A stretch of DNA of 50,702 nt from contig JBIKSI010000002.1 in assembly GCA_044348665.1 (NCBI GenBank), positions 1 through 50,702 of the forward strand, read 5' to 3'. Shown piece by piece: positions 1 through 7,927 of this stretch (its first letter is position 1; every line of letters begins with the position of its first letter). This stretch comes from M2408 sp044348665 (lineage in GTDB: Bacteria; Bacteroidota; Bacteroidia; Flavobacteriales_D; Crocinitomicaceae). The translations under genes were made by a program, and so were the position numbers. Below the pieces are notes generated by a model, which did no database searches, had not been told where the DNA came from, and saw only the letters and a program-made list of their open reading frames with translations.

Positions 1-880
1 AATAACCATGTTTAATAAATTTAATGTAGTCATGAATGTCGTTGTAATTAAAGCAATCAACATTATTGTAATAATCAAAAGTTCGATTTTGCTTGGCTGG
101 CTTGAAACCAAACTTTTGCTCCATTATTTTATGCTGGCTCAATGAATCCCATCTAATATAATTATTTAAATATATGCCTCTTACACCCACCATTTCTATT
201 TCCTTATCATTTGGGTATTTATATTGCATCACATCAAGTTCAGTAATACCATCAAATTCATCAATCAAATCCTCTGCTTCCAAGCCCATCAAATCATGCT
301 CTCTTCTATATTTACGAGTCATTTCAACCCTATCATGATGGGAGAACATGCCTACTTGATCTATTCCTTGATGTGCACCCCAAATTATTAATGGAATTTT
401 AAATCTTACAGCTATTTGAACAGGAAAAACTGTTTGACCAGCAATACAATGCCAATACATACTACCCAACTTTCTTAAGGTAGCTCTCGTAATTTTTTTT
501 ACAATTTCAGGGTTAATAGTTAATGTTAAAATATCACAATCAAATTTTATTCTCAAATTTGCTAAGTTATCAACCCCAGTTTCAGTATTAAATTGCTTGT
601 TGTAAGTGACCAATAATGGATTCATTTTGTATTTGTTTTTGATAACATCAACAATAAAATATGAATCACCACCACCAGAAACTGGAATAATACAATCGTA
701 ATTATTTCCGGAAGTGTTCTTGAATTCATTTAATATTTTTTCTAATTCTATTGATTTTTCACTCCAATCTATAATATCTTTTTCTTCGTGAATTTTACAA
801 CCACTGCATACTCCTTCATCATCAAAAACAATATTTAATGCATGATTTTCATTATAAAAACACCTTTTACACTTTTTCAT
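1..880 (-). CDS. N-acetyl sugar amidotransferase (WbpG/PseA type), partial
   Basis: The gene starts at ATG 880 and runs off the left edge, so the C-terminus is missing; about 293 codons are visible. The product begins with two Cys pairs (C4/C7 and C25/C28, probably zinc binding). It then has a PP-loop ATP-pyrophosphatase motif SGGGDS at residues 68-73. These are the marks of the WbpG/PseA/AglZ-partner family, which turns a sugar acetamido group into acetamidino using ATP and ammonia. It shares layout and several blocks with the second copy at 2377-3495 (MNPLLV, GVDN, FDC, IPLI.WG). The start overlaps the hisF-like stop by 4 bases (ATGA), implying translational coupling. The assignment to the family is firm; the substrate is inferred from the neighbouring nonulosonic-acid genes. 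Confidence 0.85.
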   Translation of the reverse strand, partial: MKKCKRCFYNENHALNIVFDDEGVCSGCKIHEEKDIIDWSEKSIELEKILNEFKNTSGNNYDCIIPVSGGGDSYFIVDVIKNKYKMNPLLVTYNKQFNTETGVDNLANLRIKFDCDILTLTINPEIVKKITRATLRKLGSMYWHCIAGQTVFPVQIAVRFKIPLIIWGAHQGIDQVGMFSHHDRVEMTRKYRREHDLMGLEAEDLIDEFDGITELDVMQYKYPNDKEIEMVGVRGIYLNNYIRWDSLSQHKIMEQKFGFKPAKQNRTFDYYNNVDCFNYNDIHDYIKFIKHGY

Positions 881-1743
881 ATTTTTTCAGGTATTATTTT
901 TTCAAAGAGCATTTTTTCCAAAATTAAATCATCCTTTTTTAGAAGTCTAATATTTTCATCTAATTCACTATCGTAATAATTAATTAAGTTATCAACTCTT
1001 ATAAGATTATACTCAGATATATACTTTTTTGTAATATTAACCGAATGTTCAGTGAAATGAAAAAAGTTTGAAGCTGAGGCACCTGAGACATTTGTTTCTA
1101 GAAGCACCTTAGAAATATCTGATGCGTTTTTTGCTCCACCAGAACAAATAACTGGTAAACGAACATTATTACAAACTAAATTAATTAAATCAGTATCATA
1201 GCCTAAATAACTGCCATCTCTATCAACAGAGTTTAAAAAAACTTCTCCAATTTCAAAGTTTTTCAGCAAAAAAAGGTAATCTAGTAACTCGTATTGACTA
1301 CTTTTTTTTAACAAGTAGTCGTAAACATAATATTTCCCGTCTTTCCTCACAACATCAACTGATACAACCACACATTGATTTCCAAACAATGAAGCTGTTT
1401 CAGAAATTATCTTTGGATTAGAAAATAAAATATTATTGAAACACACCTTATCGGCGCCTGTTTTAATTAGTTCTTTTATTTGCTTAATATTGTTGATTCC
1501 GCCACCAATTGTTAATGGAACAAAACATTTTTTCGCTACTTTCTTTACTATTTCAAAATTAGGCCCCGTTTTATTAGCTCTAGCAGAAATGTCTAAATAA
1601 ATAATTTCATCAATTCCCCATTGATTTAAATATTCAACAGCAATTTCAGGTCGACCAATCGGTAGATATCTATTAAAACCAATACTCTGAACAACAATAT
1701 AATCTTTAACAATCAAGGTTGCAACAATTCTTTTTTTCAACAT
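877..1743 (-). CDS. HisF-like acetamidino modification protein (AglZ/HisF2 type)
   Basis: This 288-residue protein aligns along its length with HisF, the TIM-barrel synthase subunit of imidazole glycerol phosphate synthase (usually 250-258 residues). The KD of the N-terminal strand, the GGGI loop (about residues 79-82), GADKV, a VSVD strand carrying the second conserved Asp, and the SVDRDG segment are kept. Catalytic Asp11 of true HisF is Ile11 here (the N-terminus reads KKRIVATLIVKD). It therefore probably does not make IGP in histidine synthesis. Its likely role is to channel ammonia from the HisH-like glutaminase to the adjacent PP-loop amidotransferases. It lies between hisH-like (3-base gap) and an amidotransferase (4-base overlap), and no other histidine gene is present. 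The extra length is mainly at the C-terminus. Confidence 0.85.
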   Translation of the reverse strand: MLKKRIVATLIVKDYIVVQSIGFNRYLPIGRPEIAVEYLNQWGIDEIIYLDISARANKTGPNFEIVKKVAKKCFVPLTIGGGINNIKQIKELIKTGADKVCFNNILFSNPKIISETASLFGNQCVVVSVDVVRKDGKYYVYDYLLKKSSQYELLDYLFLLKNFEIGEVFLNSVDRDGSYLGYDTDLINLVCNNVRLPVICSGGAKNASDISKVLLETNVSGASASNFFHFTEHSVNITKKYISEYNLIRVDNLINYYDSELDENIRLLKKDDLILEKMLFEKIIPEKI

Positions 1744-1746
1744 AAA

Positions 1747-2376
1747 TTAGATGGAATTAAAAAAACTTCTAAACAACTTTAAGCCATTTTTCTGACTTTT
1801 TTCAGGATGAAATTGAACACCATAAATATTATCTTTTTGAACTGAGCTTACTATATTAATTCCATATTCACAAATACTTGAAATATTATCAATAGTTGTG
1901 TCAAAATGATAGCTGTGGTCAAAATAAAAATGAGGTTCAATTGCGTCCATATTTGAAAATAGTGGATTTTCACTTTTTACAGAAATATTATTCCAACCAA
2001 CATGCGGAACAGTAAAATTTTCGCCTAAATCAAGTTTTTTTACTTTTCCTTCAATCCAATTTAATCCTTCATTCCAACCATTTTCATAAGAACCCTCTGA
2101 CAACATTTGCATCCCAACACAAATTCCCAAAATATTCTTTTTTTGAACTAAAACTAATTCATTTAAAATATGATGTAAATTTTTTTCTTTTATTGTTTTT
2201 ATAGCTTCATCGAAGGCCCCAACACCTGGCAAGATAAGAACGTCAGATTTTTTCAAATCCAATTCTTTATTTGTCAAAATCACATTTCTATAACCTAAGT
2301 AATTTATTGAATTAAGTATCGAAAAGATATTTCCAATTCCATAATCTATGATCGCAATTCTTTGATTTAATCTCAT
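1747..2376 (-). CDS. HisH-like class I glutamine amidotransferase
   Basis: The product has 209 residues, normal for HisH. It hydrolyses glutamine and delivers ammonia to a HisF-type partner. The complete glutaminase triad is visible: Cys86 in GICVGMQ, and His190 and Glu192 in GVQFHPEKS. The oxyanion region PGVGAFDEA (residues 50-58) is also present. The gene abuts the upstream WbpG-type amidotransferase with no spacer and is followed after 3 bases by the HisF-like gene. Together with the altered HisF and the sugar genes around it, this argues for ammonia supply to acetamidino sugar synthesis rather than histidine biosynthesis. The family call is solid; the pathway is inferred from context. 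Confidence 0.88.
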   Translation of the reverse strand: MRLNQRIAIIDYGIGNIFSILNSINYLGYRNVILTNKELDLKKSDVLILPGVGAFDEAIKTIKEKNLHHILNELVLVQKKNILGICVGMQMLSEGSYENGWNEGLNWIEGKVKKLDLGENFTVPHVGWNNISVKSENPLFSNMDAIEPHFYFDHSYHFDTTIDNISSICEYGINIVSSVQKDNIYGVQFHPEKSQKNGLKLFRSFFNSI

Positions 2377-3495
2377 TTAACCTACTTTAAATTTTGGAAT
2401 CCATTTGTTATTTTCCTTATAAAACAATTCTTTATTGACAGATTTATCTACTTGTTCCCAAAACTCACACACGGTAATTCCGATGTAATCGCAAAAACTT
2501 ATTATGTATTTATCTGAACAATTTCCATCAAACTTTTCTACCAATTTTATAGCATCCTCTCTCGAAATTCTCTTATTTCGAATTTCTTCATTTGCATAAT
2601 CCGTTACTCTTCCAAAACCGAATTTCAAGTATTTTATCATTTGGTTCATACCAACCCATTCCTCATCTAATGATGTTATTCCAAAGGGATCGCCAATATC
2701 TTTCGGATGCTCTTTCCTTATTTCTAAACCTCTTAAGGCAGAAAAATTTCCATTATCAATTAATGACCAATCCTTCCAAAAGTAGCCCAAGAATGTGATT
2801 TTCAATTTTGCATCAACCATTTCTTTTTCAGAGGGATAAACATACTGAAGTAAATTGCTTTTTTTAAATTCACCATCCAACATCCAAGTCATATCACCAT
2901 TACCTAATGTATTAGTCTTTCGAATATTATTCCCATCACTGCCTGATTTACCCAATACATTTAAATCGCCGAGCTGTAACGCCACGTTTTCACCCCACCA
3001 AATGAGAGGTATTTGATACGCAATTGCTAATCTTGGCACACTGCTAAACAAGGCAAGTTCAGTAGATTTGCACCAATTTGTAAATTCAAAAAAACTTTTA
3101 CGCATTAAATTCCGCCATATTACAGGTGCAGGATTTATAGAAACACAATCAAATCCAAGTTTTATCATGTTTGAGATATTATCAACACCTCGCTGGGTTA
3201 CTTGCTCTGGTGGATAACTTAAACAAACCAATAATGGATTCATTTTTAATTGTTCTTTTACGAATATTGCTTGCCTAAGGCTATCCTTTCCCCCGCTTAC
3301 TCCAATAATACAATCATACCCTGAAGAATTATTTGATTTGCCGAAATTTATTATTTCTTGCAATTCCTTTTTTCTTTCGTCCCAGTCAACAAGTTTTAAA
3401 CTTTTATGATAGTTACAGGCGGGACAAATCCCCTTTTCATCGAACTTTGTACCTGGTCTTGTGTCAGGTTGGAGACAAGTTTTACAATATTTCAT
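2377..3495 (-). CDS. N-acetyl sugar amidotransferase (WbpG/PseA type), second copy
   Basis: This is a complete 372-residue member of the WbpG/PseA family. It has Cys pairs C4/C7 and C24/C27, followed by the PP-loop SGGKDS at residues 67-72, which binds ATP for adenylation of the acetamido oxygen. Further conserved blocks are MNPLLV, GVDN and IPLIWWGE. The product should form an acetamidino sugar with ammonia from the HisH/HisF-like pair directly downstream. It resembles the partial protein at 1-880 but is clearly diverged, so the two may act on different sugars or positions. It overlaps the upstream GNAT gene by 4 bases (ATGA) and abuts the hisH-like start. In Campylobacter, PseA does this reaction on pseudaminic acid; the exact substrate here is unknown. 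Confidence 0.88.
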   Translation of the reverse strand: MKYCKTCLQPDTRPGTKFDEKGICPACNYHKSLKLVDWDERKKELQEIINFGKSNNSSGYDCIIGVSGGKDSLRQAIFVKEQLKMNPLLVCLSYPPEQVTQRGVDNISNMIKLGFDCVSINPAPVIWRNLMRKSFFEFTNWCKSTELALFSSVPRLAIAYQIPLIWWGENVALQLGDLNVLGKSGSDGNNIRKTNTLGNGDMTWMLDGEFKKSNLLQYVYPSEKEMVDAKLKITFLGYFWKDWSLIDNGNFSALRGLEIRKEHPKDIGDPFGITSLDEEWVGMNQMIKYLKFGFGRVTDYANEEIRNKRISREDAIKLVEKFDGNCSDKYIISFCDYIGITVCEFWEQVDKSVNKELFYKENNKWIPKFKVG

Positions 3496-4022
3496 TTGTC
3501 GTTATTCAATTTCGCATAGGTAAAAATATCTTGGTATTTACCATTTTTAAAAATTGCATCTTTTTGAACACCTTCTTGCATCATACCAAGTTTAATCGCA
3601 AGCTTTTGCATTCCAATATTTTGTGAGGATGTACCACAATATACTCTATGCAAATTTAAAGAGTTAAATGCATGATTTAACAAAACGTTTCCAGCTTCAA
3701 ACATGACTCCTTTTCCCCAAAATAGTTTTTCTCCAAGCAAGAAAGCAATTTCTGCATTTCGATCAATCCAATTTATTGATTGCAAACTAATATTGCCAAT
3801 ATGCATATTCGTTTCCTTGTAAACAATTGCTAAAACAAGTTGCCTAGTATCTTGTGATTTACTTTGAATATATTGCAAAAGTGATTCTCTCGTCTGCGGA
3901 AATCTACCGTGAGAATTAAAGAAAACAATTTCTTGATCATTTAACCACTTTGAATAATTACCAAAAACATCGGCTTCTTCTAATGGTCTGAAAATTAAAT
4001 TCTTTGATTCTAAAAAAGTCAT
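3492..4022 (-). CDS. GNAT N-acetyltransferase (RimJ/RimL-like)
   Basis: The product has 176 residues with the layout of a RimJ/RimL-type GNAT. The N-terminus reads LIFRPLEEADV, and a central strand carries WIDRNAEIAFLLG. An acetyl-CoA binding region follows, and NLHRVYCGTSSQNIGMQKLAIKLGM is split over the C-terminal helices (residues about 128-153). It probably acetylates an amino sugar, because it sits directly upstream of the amidotransferase/HisH/HisF module and overlaps it by 4 bases. It shares the WIDxNAEI block with the other GNAT of the locus at 9806-10360, so they may be distant paralogs. The substrate cannot be read from the sequence. A 44-base gap separates it from the upstream gene. 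Confidence 0.8.
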   Translation of the reverse strand: MTFLESKNLIFRPLEEADVFGNYSKWLNDQEIVFFNSHGRFPQTRESLLQYIQSKSQDTRQLVLAIVYKETNMHIGNISLQSINWIDRNAEIAFLLGEKLFWGKGVMFEAGNVLLNHAFNSLNLHRVYCGTSSQNIGMQKLAIKLGMMQEGVQKDAIFKNGKYQDIFTYAKLNNDK

Positions 4023-4066
4023 AATAAATTCTTTTTTAGCGCTAAGATAGAAATATTTTTTTTATT

Positions 4067-5044
4067 TTATCTCAAGACTTTAATTAATTCTTGATAGGAA
4101 TTAACTTTTATTCCGAATTTCAAATGATTAAAGACATCTACTGTACCATTCTTTGGGAAATATCTAATAATATTTTCATTTAGTTTACTTGCTTCAATTA
4201 AAAAATTTGAATAAAAACCAATCACATAATCGGAATAATAAACCAAATCAAGATTATCAATCTTATTTTCAAAATCAATAAAAATATTCGTTAGGTCTCC
4301 TTTCAAAAAAATAAATCTATTTCTATTTTCCTGCAGCGGATGAAGTTTGACTAAAAGAGCGAAGTTGCTATTTGATCTTAAAAAATTAATTAATTGTTCA
4401 AAAACTTCAAACTCATTGAACCCCAGCCTTTTGTCAACACCTCTTAAGGTTAGAGGATCAGGTGCATAAACAATTATTTTTTTTATTGAATTCGAAAAAT
4501 TATAATAGTTGGAAAATTCGGTCCTTGAAATTTTTGATTTCCAGAATTGTTGAATAAAAAAGAGATAGGGATTTTCAAGAACCTCAATGATTAAACTTGG
4601 TATTTCTTGAACAATTAAACTATTAGCTGAAAATAAATCAGGCACAAGTATTTTATGCGGAAGATATAGTTTGTTATTTAACAAAAATCTCACCTTAACA
4701 TTTGCAATTTGATCGACAAATGAAAAAATTTGGATACCCTTTTCTAAAGCAATTTTTATATGTTTAATTTCAAAACTATTTGATGATTCTGGATGTGAAG
4801 TACCAGTAAAAACCCAATCAACAGATTCAAACATTTTTTCATCAACAAATTCAGAAATGTTTATTTTCAATTCCCACTCTTTGAAAAAAGAATATTCTTT
4901 GTTAGTAAAAATAAGAAACTCAATATTTCGTTGAAACCGCTTTAAATTATATGCAAATGCCAATGCTGTCTTAGCGGCGGAAGGATCACTAAAGAAAATT
5001 AATCCCTTTCCTTTGAATTCAGCATAAAAATCACTTGAGTTCAT
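4067..5044 (-). CDS. Possible GT-B-like glycosyltransferase
   Basis: I do not recognise this 325-residue protein with certainty. It has no signal peptide and no membrane segment. The C-terminal half contains a LLVKLHPLQE block (around residue 235) and later YSDYVIGFYSNFLIEASKL. The same order of a KxHP motif followed by a Ser and an acidic helix is seen in GT-B-fold capsule enzymes such as polysialyltransferase-like and CDP-glycerol transferase proteins. A role in transferring the sugar made by this locus is possible. I looked for PseG features because PseG is otherwise missing, but its usual N-terminal glycine-rich and His motifs are not there. The start overlaps the end of the aminotransferase gene by 14 bases. 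Confidence 0.45.
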   Translation of the reverse strand: MNSSDFYAEFKGKGLIFFSDPSAAKTALAFAYNLKRFQRNIEFLIFTNKEYSFFKEWELKINISEFVDEKMFESVDWVFTGTSHPESSNSFEIKHIKIALEKGIQIFSFVDQIANVKVRFLLNNKLYLPHKILVPDLFSANSLIVQEIPSLIIEVLENPYLFFIQQFWKSKISRTEFSNYYNFSNSIKKIIVYAPDPLTLRGVDKRLGFNEFEVFEQLINFLRSNSNFALLVKLHPLQENRNRFIFLKGDLTNIFIDFENKIDNLDLVYYSDYVIGFYSNFLIEASKLNENIIRYFPKNGTVDVFNHLKFGIKVNSYQELIKVLR

Positions 5045-6320
5045 TTAAGTTTTCATAAACTTTTTCAAAAGCATTTGTAACATCTTCCAAATCATTTCGA
5101 GTCATTCCTGGTCTCATAAATTCATGATAAAATAGTTTATTAAAATGCATGTCTTCAGCAATAGGGCAAATTCCTTGCGAATAGTTCACATTTCTCGTGT
5201 TTTCATTTAATAAAAATGCTGGAGAGGACTTTTGCTGGTAAATTGGAGAAAGATAAAGGGGTTTTACATAGCCACAGCCAATTAAGGTCGTGGACTCTCT
5301 TAGGTGGGCAGTAGGCAACTCTGCTTTTAGAGCATCAACAAATTTATTTCTATGTATCCCTGCAATGTCACTATTAAAAAAGATTGGATATGTATAGTAG
5401 CAATGTCTATTTCCTTCCATCTGTGTTTCTTGAATTTTCAATGCTGGAAATTGTTTTATCTTTTCATCAAAAAACGCAACATTTTTTAATCTTTCTTCCA
5501 AAAGGAAAGGTAATTTTTTTAATTGCTCTATCCCAATTGCACATTCAATTTCGGTCATTCGATAATTGAATCCAATCATGTTCGTTAAATCTTGAATTTC
5601 TTTTGGCCCTACAATATTCTCCGCATGATTTCTAATCATTTGACAACGAAATGCTATTTCATCGTCATTCGTGACAATCACTCCTCCTTCCCCCGTGTGA
5701 ATATGTTTGTGATAGTTTAAGCTAAAAACTCCAATATCACCAATAGAACCTAATAGTTGATTTTTATACGTCCCTAAAGGGGCCTGCGCACAATCTTCAA
5801 TAACTTTCAAATTGTGTTGTTTCGCAATTTTCATTATTTCATCCATATTAGCTGGATGTCCCATTATGTGAACAATAATTATGGCTTTAGTTCTTGGAGT
5901 AATACATTTTTCGATACTTTCGGGACACATGCATAATGAATTGGCATCCACATCTGCGAATACTGGGATTCCTCCATAAACCAGTGGAGCAATAGCACTA
6001 GCACTCATTGAATAAGGTGAAACGATAACTTCGTCTCCTGGATTAATACCAATGGCACCTATTGCAGTGAACAAACCAGAAGTGTTTGAGTTAACCGATA
6101 TGGCATTTTTGACTTGAAAAACATCTTTCCAATTCAATTCAAACTTCTGAACATTAGGTCCGCCAAAAAAATCCTCATGCCATGCGCCCAAATATTGAGA
6201 TAGATTTCCAGACTCCAATACCTTCATCACTGCATTTTTCTCTTCAATACCAATCGTATTGTAACTTGGGAAAAGTTTAGTTCTTATCTTTGCTCCTCCA
6301 TTAATTGCTAGTTTCGCCAT
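5031..6320 (-). CDS. DegT/DnrJ/EryC1/StrS PLP-dependent aminotransferase
   Basis: This 429-residue sugar aminotransferase has the fold-type I signatures: the EDCAQAPLG block (Asp176, Gln179) that holds the PLP ring, and the PLP lysine Lys205 in SLNYHKHIHTGEGG. The N-terminus, MAKLAINGG, resembles the StsC/AHBA-synthase branch of the family more than PseC, and the protein is about 50 residues longer than typical PseC. It presumably aminates a keto-sugar in the glycan pathway, perhaps C4 of the PseB product, or a second sugar made with the oxidoreductase next door. It lies 1 base after that oxidoreductase gene. The aminotransferase call is sure; the PseC role is only possible. Confidence 0.85.
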   Translation of the reverse strand: MAKLAINGGAKIRTKLFPSYNTIGIEEKNAVMKVLESGNLSQYLGAWHEDFFGGPNVQKFELNWKDVFQVKNAISVNSNTSGLFTAIGAIGINPGDEVIVSPYSMSASAIAPLVYGGIPVFADVDANSLCMCPESIEKCITPRTKAIIIVHIMGHPANMDEIMKIAKQHNLKVIEDCAQAPLGTYKNQLLGSIGDIGVFSLNYHKHIHTGEGGVIVTNDDEIAFRCQMIRNHAENIVGPKEIQDLTNMIGFNYRMTEIECAIGIEQLKKLPFLLEERLKNVAFFDEKIKQFPALKIQETQMEGNRHCYYTYPIFFNSDIAGIHRNKFVDALKAELPTAHLRESTTLIGCGYVKPLYLSPIYQQKSSPAFLLNENTRNVNYSQGICPIAEDMHFNKLFYHEFMRPGMTRNDLEDVTNAFEKVYENLNELK

Positions 6321-6321
6321 T

Positions 6322-7230
6322 TTAATGTATCATTAAGTTCATTTTTTCATTTAACTCCAAGCTCGAAAAAAAATTATCTTTTATGTCCTGATTTGAATTT
6401 GATGCCAAAATTAAATCAATTATCGGAAGCATATAATTTTTTATCCCATTTTCCTTATGAAAATAAACAAAATCTTGCTTTTTTATAGTTACTTCATTAC
6501 CCGAATTCATAATAGAAAAAATAGTTTTTTCATAATAAATTGTCATTTCAAAAACTGAAAAATCAACATTCGAAAAACCAATAATGTTCAGGACAAAATC
6601 ATTTTCTTTTATAAAAAATGAACAAGTAGGATCATTTTTAAAAAAATCAAATTCTTTTTCAAGTAAATTGTATTTGTTCAGGGTTAATTTATTGTCAAGT
6701 AGATATTCAATTAAATCAAGCCCATGACTTGCATTATTTAGAAATCCTTTTTTGTAATTGAAAATTACTTTTATTAGTTTTTCTTCTTTTCTTATTTTCT
6801 CAATTTCCAATTTCAGTTCGTTAAAGACTGGCTGAAATCTGCGAATATAATTCACAAAAACCTTCGAAGTTGAGTTATTGTATAAGTCCTCTAAAATAGA
6901 TAACTCCAAATTATTCAAAGAAATAGGTTTTTCACATATTATGGTCTTCACATTTTGTTTTAGTGCTTCTTGTAAATATTCAAAATGTGTATTTGTGGAA
7001 GATGCCACACAAACAATAGCATAGTTGGCATAATCGATTTCATCTTTACTTATTAGATATTTAAAGTCATATTTACTAGCGACTTTCTTGGACAAATCCA
7101 AGTCTACATCGAAAAGAGTAAGATCGATCCCCTTCAAATAAAAAGCTTTGGCGTATGTAAGCACTTCATTGGAATTAAAATCATAATTCGCACCAATATT
7201 TCCGCAGCCAATTAATAATGCACTTATCAT
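6322..7230 (-). CDS. Gfo/Idh/MocA family oxidoreductase
   Basis: The 302-residue protein opens with a Rossmann dinucleotide-binding motif, ALLIGCGNIGANYDF. The CEKPIS signature near residue 100 supplies the family's catalytic Lys. The C-terminal half is the usual substrate-binding and dimerisation domain. Members use NAD(P) to oxidise or reduce sugars. It sits between pseF (4-base overlap) and the aminotransferase (1-base gap). A plausible role is to make the keto-sugar used by the aminotransferase, or to adjust a sugar precursor. It is not a standard pseudaminic-acid enzyme, which suggests an additional or modified sugar. Confidence 0.8.
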   Translation of the reverse strand: MISALLIGCGNIGANYDFNSNEVLTYAKAFYLKGIDLTLFDVDLDLSKKVASKYDFKYLISKDEIDYANYAIVCVASSTNTHFEYLQEALKQNVKTIICEKPISLNNLELSILEDLYNNSTSKVFVNYIRRFQPVFNELKLEIEKIRKEEKLIKVIFNYKKGFLNNASHGLDLIEYLLDNKLTLNKYNLLEKEFDFFKNDPTCSFFIKENDFVLNIIGFSNVDFSVFEMTIYYEKTIFSIMNSGNEVTIKKQDFVYFHKENGIKNYMLPIIDLILASNSNQDIKDNFFSSLELNEKMNLMIH

Positions 7231-7919
7231 AAATTACTCAACAAAGAATATTTTATTTCAGCTAATTTCCAATCTACAAGATTATCGATATCTTGCACTT
7301 CATTCTCATCCATTTCCAATCCAACTGAATTATCTGTGAAAAGTTTTTTCTCACATAAAAAATTATCTACTTCTAGAAAATAAAATTGACCTGCATCATG
7401 ATAAGCATTCGGCAAGTCCTGTGATCTTTTATTGACATTTTCAGGCCAGTTTAATTGAATTTTATTTTCATCATCTAATTTAAAGGACCTTAAAATTGGA
7501 AAGCCAAATTTAACAATGGGTAAAACTGATTTACACCCAGTTTCCTGCAGAGTCTTGAATGCTGTTTGTAACTTTTCAGTTGTAACAAAGGGTGCTGTTG
7601 GGTATAAGCAACACACATATTTAAATTTTTCACCCCTATTTTGATATTCTAATAATACTTCGTTAATTACTTCCGCAGTTGTTGAAAAGTCATCAGAATT
7701 CTTTTCAGACCTTAAAAATGGCACTATTGCTCCATATTTAATGGCTATTTGTTTAATTTCTAGACTATCAGTAGAAACCATAACTTCATCAAAAATCCCT
7801 GAATTAATTGCTGCCTCAATTGAGTATGCTATGATTGGTTTTCCATGAAAATCTTTAATGTTTTTATTTGGAATTCGTTTACTTCCTCCTCTAGCTGTTA
7901 TAATTGCAATATTTTTCAT
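7227..7919 (-). CDS. pseF: Pseudaminic acid cytidylyltransferase
   Basis: The 230-residue product has the CMP-sialate synthetase signature ITARGGSKRIPNKNIK at residues 7-22, which binds CTP. PseF-type blocks follow: YVCCLYPTAPFV and WPENVNKRSQDL, then NAYHDAGQFYFL. It activates a nonulosonic acid to CMP-sugar, the donor used by glycosyltransferases. The AYHDAGQFY block and the adjacent pseI support PseF rather than NeuA or LegF. It follows pseI by 8 bases and overlaps the oxidoreductase start by 4 bases. Confidence 0.88.
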   Translation of the reverse strand: MKNIAIITARGGSKRIPNKNIKDFHGKPIIAYSIEAAINSGIFDEVMVSTDSLEIKQIAIKYGAIVPFLRSEKNSDDFSTTAEVINEVLLEYQNRGEKFKYVCCLYPTAPFVTTEKLQTAFKTLQETGCKSVLPIVKFGFPILRSFKLDDENKIQLNWPENVNKRSQDLPNAYHDAGQFYFLEVDNFLCEKKLFTDNSVGLEMDENEVQDIDNLVDWKLAEIKYSLLSNL

Positions 7920-7927
7920 CTTAAATA

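Noticed and set aside
877..2376. Histidine biosynthesis genes hisF and hisH
   Set aside because: No other his gene is near, HisF lacks Asp11, and both genes are enclosed by WbpG-type amidotransferases in a glycan locus.
4067..5044. Assignment as PseG
   Set aside because: The N-terminal motifs of PseG are not visible and only a general GT-B-like pattern remains.
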